From the NCBI GenBank assembly GCA_905147135.1, contig LR990042.1, positions 10,159,545 through 10,223,544 of the forward strand: a stretch of 64,000 bases of DNA, written 5' to 3'. Positions 36,801 to 45,800 of the stretch are shown piece after piece. A program made the translations under genes and the position numbers. This DNA comes from Blastobasis lacticolella. Taxonomy: Eukaryota; Arthropoda; Insecta; Lepidoptera; Blastobasidae. Position 1 is the stretch's first letter. Every line of letters starts with the position of its first letter. The notes beneath the pieces were generated by a model, which saw nothing but the letters and a program-made list of their open reading frames with translations, ran no database searches and had not been told where the DNA came from.

Positions 36801-39800
36801 TGTTATTTGTTTCTTACATTATCATTAAAATTTATTTTTTTATTTCAGGGTTTGCTGTTGTAATGACTATATATTATGCAATAGTTACAAATCCCGGTTT
36901 CAAAGATATGGTTGCAGTCCAAAGCTTTTCGGGAATGATTCAATTGATTGGTATAATTGTGTTCAGTATGTCATGTGCTAGTCAGTGTATGGAAATAGAG
37001 AACAACATGAAGGATCCTACTCGATTTCCTATGGCACTCTCTATAGGTATGCATATTTTCGATTAAAAATATGGATACAAATGACAAGTCTGATGCAATT
37101 ATTTTATATAAACTGAAGCTAGACATTTGCAGGTTATGTAATGACTTATTCGTTTTAGGAATGAGTGGCGCCATTGCAGCTATTACTATTGCATCATTTT
37201 GTGGTTATGTTGCCTATACGTCAAAGTGTGAAGCTCCAATTACTATGAACTTTCCTATGACCCTGTAAGTATGTTGGTTCACATATTAAAATCCGTAAAA
37301 AATTATTAAAGCCGTGGGGACCGTTCGCAGGAGCTAATAAGGCTCAGGTCCAGTAGGGAGACATTATTCAAGCGTATCAATGAGACCCTGCAGCTGTAGC
37401 TGACTGAGGCGATGTTAAACTGGTCAAGTTTAATGCATCCAAGACCTAGGCGTATTTCCATTCAGCAAAACGTAGCCCTTTCTACCCACACCACCATATT
37501 TCCGGGGTGAGTCGTTACCTTAACACACTTACCTCCATAACACTTGGGACTGTACCTCCATTTTATCTCCTATTGTTCGACCATAGGAAAGTAGTAAGGA
37601 CAGCAGGCCTTAACCAAGAATGTCAACTCTAAGTTAGGCTTTAGAAAAAAAATTGAATTTTTCGTAGTAACTAGCCACCCATTTGACCGCTACCTGGAGG
37701 AAATTTAATGACCCGAGATTTAAGGACGTGACTCTGTGTGAGCGTGATGCGAATACATTTACGATGAGAGTAACAGAGACAGGTAGTAATAGGTCAATGT
37801 TCGAGTTTATTTCTGCTGGAATTACCACCAGGTTTAATTATTTATTTCTGCTGTGTGTGTTTGCTTACAGTATTGTTTAAAAATCGTACATATTTTTTGT
37901 TATCTTAAATTGTTCGTTGTTTATAGTAATGTAAGTAACCATATGCTCTGGAGTCTAGAAACATGATGCTTAGAAGTAATACGACGATTTCCGGTTCACC
38001 AGTAGCCCATGTTTTTTAAATTGTCTCTAAAGGTGGCTATAGGTACATGTCGGCCGAACCAAATTACAAGTCCTATACATTTTTCCGGTCAGATATCAGT
38101 CCTTTTGTTTTACCATTAAATTTTTAACTTATTTATTTATTTTAAATTTTTACAGTAATCTATTTGTAATATTTTCAGAGGACCTAAACTATTGAAAGTC
38201 TCCATTGCCGTTATGATTTATATCACGACTGGCATCAATTATTATGTGCCCTTCAGAAGTGCATTTACGTACATACGGCCACGTCATAATCCTAACAAAA
38301 TTTTATTCTGGGAGTATTTTTGGCGAACTGTGATAATATTATTAATATCGATCGTGGCCATTATTTTCCCTAGTATCACGGATCTAATGGGATTTGTAAG
38401 TACTGATTAACTTTGGATGTTGATATTTGTACACATAGATATATGTTAAGTAAACACGTGAAGTGGAGAAAAATGAGTAGGAAACCGGACCCTGGCAGAG
38501 GCCGCGATAAGTGATGATTTTTTTATTTATTTTTTTAAGCTTCATGCACATATTACATACAATGGCGGACTTTAAGCTTTATAGCTTTCTCTACCAGTCA
38601 ACCGGAGAGTTCATAGTAAGAAATATTACAGGCGGTGCAGGATTATTGACAAAAATATTGGTGAACTCATTAACTTTAAGTACTTATGTTTGAGCAAATT
38701 TGACATATATTCACAAACCAAGAATGACAGTAACAGAAAATATCAGAAGAAAAAGAAAGGAAAGAGAAAGCAAATAAAGCAAATACAACGTACGAAAAAT
38801 TGTTTTTCCACCACACATAAAGGGAATGATAAAGAAACAACAAAAAGTTGTTAGGTAGATTTTACATATTATTTAAAAAGTGTTCTCGGACCGCTTTTTT
38901 AAAAGCATATTTATTAGAAGATAGTCTTATATCCACCGGGAGGTCATTCCAGACACGCAGTGCTGTTAATAAAAAGAATTTGCAAGGAAACCTGTGCAGT
39001 GAATTGGTAGGTTTAAGCAGCGTGTATCAGATGAACGAAGGCTGCGCTCATGGGTGTCGCTGAGATACTGAAACTAATAAGGGTGGGCAATAAAGACGTA
39101 CGATTTTAGAAACACTATTGCGCTGGAGCGGTATGCAATAACGAGGCGCGGGAGGAGATGTAGCTTGATTCTCGGAAATTTAGTCGCCATGGAGCGCTTC
39201 ACGGGTGCACACTTGCACAGCATGCGTTCTGCGTGAAAAATTATTACAATATGGCGATTTGTGCAGTGTAGTTCGTCGTTTATTTCGTTCCGAGTTCAGA
39301 TTACACGACTTAAATCAGTGTGTATTAGAATTAGGCATTAGGGAAAATTCGAATCACTAGTTTGACTCTCAACCAGAAACCTTCGAGACGCCCAAGGTCA
39401 ACAAGAACAGAAGAAACAATTAACGAAGTTAGAGCATCCGTACAACGTAATCCTGGTCTATCAAATCGCAAGCGGTCAGCTGAACTTGCTGTATCCAGAA
39501 CATCTTTGCGTCGAATTTTAACGAAAGATCTTAAATTTCACCCATACCAAATTCAATTAGTATAAGATTTAAAGCCAAACGACCTCGATTTACGCCGTGT
39601 ATTTGTTAAAATAATGTTGGAGCGTTTTCGGAGTCCGAACAATATTCTTTTTTCCGACGAAGCCCATTTTCACTTAAATTGTCACGTCAACAAACAGAAT
39701 TGCCGTTACTGGGTCCCAGAAAACCCACGTTCCAAACATCGAAAACCTCTGCATTCGCCGAAGGTAACCGTCTGGGTGGCCATTTTTGCACACAGAATCA

Positions 39801-42800
39801 TCGGACCCTATTTCTTTGAGAATCAGCGAGGGCCATCTGTGAGAGGTGAGATTGCGAGGCCACCCAGAAGTCCAGATTTGACACCTTCAGACTTTTTCTG
39901 TGGGGATACATGAAGAGTCGAGTTTACTGCAATAATCCAACCACGATTGCCCAGTTGAAGATCAACATCCAAGAAGAAATGGCTGCTATTCCACGCGCAA
40001 TGTACCAGCCAGATTTCAAAAATCTGAGGTCCAGATCCGAGGAGTGTTTGCAGCACGATGGTGTACTTCTAAAATATGTATTTAAAAAAAAACCCATTTA
40101 TCTATTTTTATTTTAATAAAGATTCGTTTGTGTACTATTTTCTCCTTCTTTTTAATTATTTTTTTAAATTTATTCAACTTTCTGGCCCACCCTGTACAAA
40201 GCGGATGCAATTATTTAGGAGTCGATCCAATTTATTCAATTGGTCCACATTTACATCGGAGTAACACACATCAGCATAGTCTATAATAGGCAAGATAAGG
40301 GACTGAACGAGAAGAATTTTCATAGAAGAAGGCAGAAAAAATTTAAATCTATAAAGGCAACGTAAAGTTCCGGTTACTTTCCTACTAACTTCAGTCACCT
40401 GATCCGACCAACTCATAGTACTGTCTGTGTAAAGACCCAGATCTTTTACAAATGGGCTAAAACGAATCACTACATTATTATAATAGACTGATGGGATAGT
40501 ACCCAAATCAGTGCGACCGATCAGCCGAGAACGGCCCATTATATTAGCCTGGCATTTCGAAGGATTTACAGTTATCCCAAACCTGCAAAACCACTCACAA
40601 AAACGTTTTAAGTCGTTGTTCAAAGCACTAATAGCTTCAGGAATATCTGAAACATCAGTACTAGCATACAGTTGCAAATTATCCGGGTAAAGATGGTGAG
40701 AACATTTGAGACCATGAGTGATATTGTTAATAAACAGAGAAAACAGTAAAAGGGACAAAATACCGCCCTGCGGCATGCCAGCGACAAGATCGCACCAATT
40801 GGACACCTCCCCATCGGCCCGAACCGCCTGCTGACGACCGCGAAGATACGAAGAAAACGATGCTTCAAGCTGCGCCAGAACAGCGAGTAAGATGTCGTGG
40901 TCCATGTTATTGAAGGCGTTGGAGAAATCAATTAATATTAAGAGAGACAATTTGGTGTTCTCCATGGCCTCCCAGACATCTTCTGTAATCTTAAGTTGAG
41001 CCGTAAAGGTGCTATGGCCCGGACGAAAACCCGACTGATATGGACTTAAGAGCGCATTATTAGAAACATACGCCTGCTTCAAGAATTTTTGAGAGGGAAG
41101 ATGATGATGATGAAGATTAGCTGTCCCTTATGCTCAAAGGACTAGTCCTTTACTTCCAAGGTATTTTTTATCGTTTAGTCTCAAAATGTCCCAGTTGCAA
41201 AATGTCCACTGGTAAAAAAATGTCCAAGTCGCAAAATGTCCAAGTTGCAAAATGTCCAGGTTGCATAATGTCCATATAGTAAGTAAAAATTTAAATCATA
41301 AATACTATAAAAACAACTGCACAGTAGTGCAAAGGAATGTGATCCTTAAGGTGGTCATGCACTTATGCTCTTGCATTACGTTGTCAGCACTACTGGTAGG
41401 AGAAAAAATATACATGGTACAAAACTAGTAATGCGGAAGGAATGTCGTTTTACTAAGGCAAGGATCGCTTCCGGAAGCATGCTGAATGCGCGTGTTAGAT
41501 ATAAGGTATTTTAGTATATTTTAATTGTTATTTAAAGTTACATATATATTTAAAACTATCGTGATTAATAATAATACAAAATAGTTTCGACTAGTAACTT
41601 CAGAACGAAATGTCTGGATTCCTGAACGATTCTTAGTCTTTGACAGATTAAGTACTGTTTATGAGAAACTACCTCGAATAATTATGTAATAAATTTATAA
41701 TAATGTTCAAGAATGTTAAAAGTATTGTATTGTAATACATTAACTTAACATGTAATCTATCTATCAATAAATTTAGTAGACCGAAAATGAGAAAAGAAAT
41801 GACATAACCGGCTAGAAGGCAGTATAAAGGTCCAGTCAAAAGACTGGGAGGGACTTTTTTTTTTTTATTAATAATAGGCTTGCATTTGACCTCAACTCAC
41901 CTGATGGAAAGCGACGATGAGGTCGAAGATGTAGCATGCGTGCCTAGAAGATACCTATTCACTCTTGATTTGAAGACCCCAAGGTTATACGTATCGGGGA
42001 ACAATGACTCAGGTAGAGAGTTCCAGTCCTTTGCAGTGCGCATAAGAAAAGTGGATGCAAAACGCTTAGTACGAGATGGTGGGACATCTACCATAAATGG
42101 ATGACGATTTTTTGTCCCCCTCGTTGTTCAATGATAAAAAGGGCATGATGGAACAAGGTTGTGGAGCTCCTGGGAGCACTCACCGAAGTGAATTCGATAA
42201 AAGACCGACAAGCCGGCTACTCTACGACGGTGTCCCAGACCCAGAAGGCGAGACTCGACAAGCGAATCATCACCAATCAATATTTTGGCACGTCTGTCGA
42301 TAGAGTCAAGAGCTTCTAGCTGATACTTGGCGGACCCATCCCAAAGGTGACCACAGTACTCCATACATGACCGGACTTGTGCTTGGTATACATTTAAAAG
42401 CTGTCCAGGTGTGAAGTACTTCCTCACCCTGGCGAGGACTCCAAGCTTTTTCGAAGCCAATTGGGCTCTTGACTCAACATGTGGTTGAAAGTTTAGGTCT
42501 GATGATAGGGTAACAACACCAAGCAGCTCCAGCTTGTCGGCCAAAGGCAACGACTCACCTCGGAAAGACGGTGTTAGGTGGAAAGGGCTACGTTTTGATG
42601 AGAAGAGACATGCCTGGGTCTTAGAAGGATTAAACCTGACCAGGTTGGCTTCACCCCAGTCTGCCACAGCCTTCAGGGTCTCATTGATGCGCTTGAGTAG
42701 TGCCTCTCTACTGGCCCGTACCTGAGCCCCACTAGCTCGCGCGCTCGATAGGTACCTCTCTACAACAGTGCTATCATCTGCGTACCCAAGAATGCCGGGC

Positions 42801-45800
42801 TTTAGCAAATCGTTAATGTGGAGCAAGAAAAGTGTTGCAGAGAGGACGGATCCCTGAGGTACACCGGCATCAATTGGCATTGTGTCGGATGCTTGACCCT
42901 CGACTACCACACGAAGCGATCGATCTTTCAGGAAATCAGCTATCCAGGTACAATAGCTGGGAGATAGTCCGTATGCAGGAAGCTTGCTTATCAGGCTGTC
43001 ATGCCATACCCGGTCGAAAGCTTTGGAAATATCCAAGGACACAGCCAATGCTTCACCGTGGTTCTCCACGGCTTCACTCCATATGTGAATGGCATACGCA
43101 AGAAGGTCACCTGTTGATCTGTTGCTACGGAAGCCGTATTGTTGGTCACTCAACAGATCATTCGCTTCAAGATACGACAGGAGCCGGTTATTCAGCACAC
43201 GCTCAAGTGTCTTACATATGATTGATGTAATGGATATAGGCTGATAATTCGCCGGGTCAGCGCGACTACCTTTTTTTGGCACGGGTTGGACATGTGCAAT
43301 CTTCCAGGCCTTCGGTACTTTACCTACCTGTAGAAATAGGCGATATAGCCGAGTTAAGATGAGTGATAACTCAGGCGCGCAGTGCTTCAGGACCAATGCT
43401 GGTATGCCATCCGGACCACTGGCCTTGTTCACGTCGAGTTTGGACAGTTCCTTACGCACTTCCTTCTGCCGGATGGGGCTGTCAGATAGAACTGAGCTAC
43501 AGATTGGCAGTTTGGGTGGTGTTTTGTTTCCGGCGTCTAGATGCGAAGAATTAGCAAAAAGAGATGCGAAGAGGTTTGCTTTGTCCTTAGCGGAATGGGC
43601 CAGTGATCCATCAGGTTTGAGCAGAGGGGGCAGTGATGGGTGACAGAAATTTGTCTCGACTGATTTAGCCAGGGACCAGAAAGCTTTACTACCTGCAGGG
43701 TATGATGCCAATTTGTTACTGATTCTTCCGATGTGATCAAGTTTAGAATTTTTTATTATTCTCTTGCAGGACTTCGCGGTAATATTGTAGGCTCTCTTCT
43801 TCTCGCGAACTTTTGCTCTAGACCCGGCACAGAGTTAAGGGAACGTACCCATACTACGTGACCTGTTTTTTAAGATTTTTTGACCCCTCCCTCCCCTCGG
43901 TGACCACACTTAGTATATGCCAAGACCCCCCCCCCCCCCCTTAAAGTTTTTACGTAGTATTGACAAGTATGATTTTTAATTATTTCGCAGACAGAAAGTG
44001 TAATAAATGAAAATAATTTGACTCATATTTGTTTTTATGAACACGGCGTTTATTGCATAAGGCCTCATGCATGCTTATAATTACTAGTAAATTAAATATT
44101 ATGAAGAAGAAAATTAAACTAAACACTGCGCGCCATATTCGAATATAGGTCAAGAAAGCGCAAAATATCTTGCGGCGAAATCGACTACGTAACGAAAATT
44201 TAAGCCCCCCCCCCCCTAAACGGGTCACGTATGGGTATGTTCCCTAAGTATAAACTTGCATTGTATTATTGTGTTGTTAAATTTAGTATTGGTTTTATTT
44301 ATTTATATAATCGTTTATTTATTGAATCGTACCTAATACCACTGTCCCCTTTTGAAAGGATAAATATTTAATTATGTGATCGATAATTGTGTCATTACAT
44401 TTGGTTAGAATTGTATAAATATGGTTTACCTATGGTACTTTGTTTGTTTTATAAAATCTCGTTTAATTCAGCTGTTGTTTAAATAAATACCTGGATTACA
44501 TTGCTTATTATAATATACCTTTTATTAAAACATGCTTGTGTTTGATTAAATAACGTGACATATATATCAATTTCTAGTTCTAAGTAGGACATATATTGTT
44601 AGATTCAATATACGCGCTTCTATAGGATGCGTCACTCAAACTGTTACAACCTTCACCCTACTTTTCTATTTAAATAAAAACTAATGACCGCGCGCCTTTT
44701 GGTACGAAACTAGTAATGAGGAAGGAACATCGTTTTACTCAGGCAAGGATCTGTTCTGGAAGCATGCTGAATGCGCGCTTCTACAGGATGCGTCACTGAA
44801 ACTGTTACAACCTTCACCCTTCTTTTCTATTTAAAAAAAAATTATTATAGCCAGCTTTTTGGTGAAGCGTCCATTTGTTTCATTGTCTAGTGAGCGAAAA
44901 GAGAGGGAATAAAATTTAAGGGGAAAATAAATTTTCAGAGTAGATTTAATATACATTTTGCCGGAAAATCAGTAATTGTTCGGGAGCTCCGGCACTTACG
45001 TGTTAACAATATGTTAGTGTTTCGAACCATTACAAACGTTATAATCAAACCGGGAGCATTTCTAAACGGAATGGAGCCAAAGAAGGTTATATCGAACAGT
45101 AACTATTGTTATCATAAAGTGTAATGTTTTTTTTTTATTACTTTGTGACAATTTTGCAATAAATCGTAAAGCTTGACCGGAGACAGAGGTGACCTGTCAA
45201 TGGTTACACTAGTTCTGCGTTTTATGTAGCAACACCGGTATGATGTAGTATTCTGTGACAGAATTCGAAGGTCGCCAACAATGGCACATGGATAAGAAGG
45301 AACGTGACGAAAAAGAAACTAACATGTCCCGATTGTGAAATTAGAATAATGACGTTTCGGAAAAAGACCTAGCGCCCTCCTTCACGGAATTATAATTCTT
45401 GTCAAATAAGTCATAATTTATTTATTTATTTATCGTGTTTCTGACGTTGTTGACTTTGTCACTAAACTTTGACAATATAAACCGACTAATTTTTATAGGT
45501 GTACTATAACGGAGGCAGCTTATTAAGGTTATAAACTACTCAATAGCGTCAAGTTATATTCCCTCCATATAGTTTATTATTGCCAGTAAAATAAATTTAG
45601 TAAGCTCATTTTTCCGCAATCTGTCAAAATAACCTGTATTCATACTTTAATTTACTAAATTACAGCAATTTTAGTAGACGCAATCTGTAGTTTTTAAACT
45701 ATTCTAAATGTACTTTGAATGAAATTTATTCGCTATCTAACCAACATTTATCTTTACAGCTTGGGTGCTTTTGCTTATCAAACCTTGCATTCATATATCC

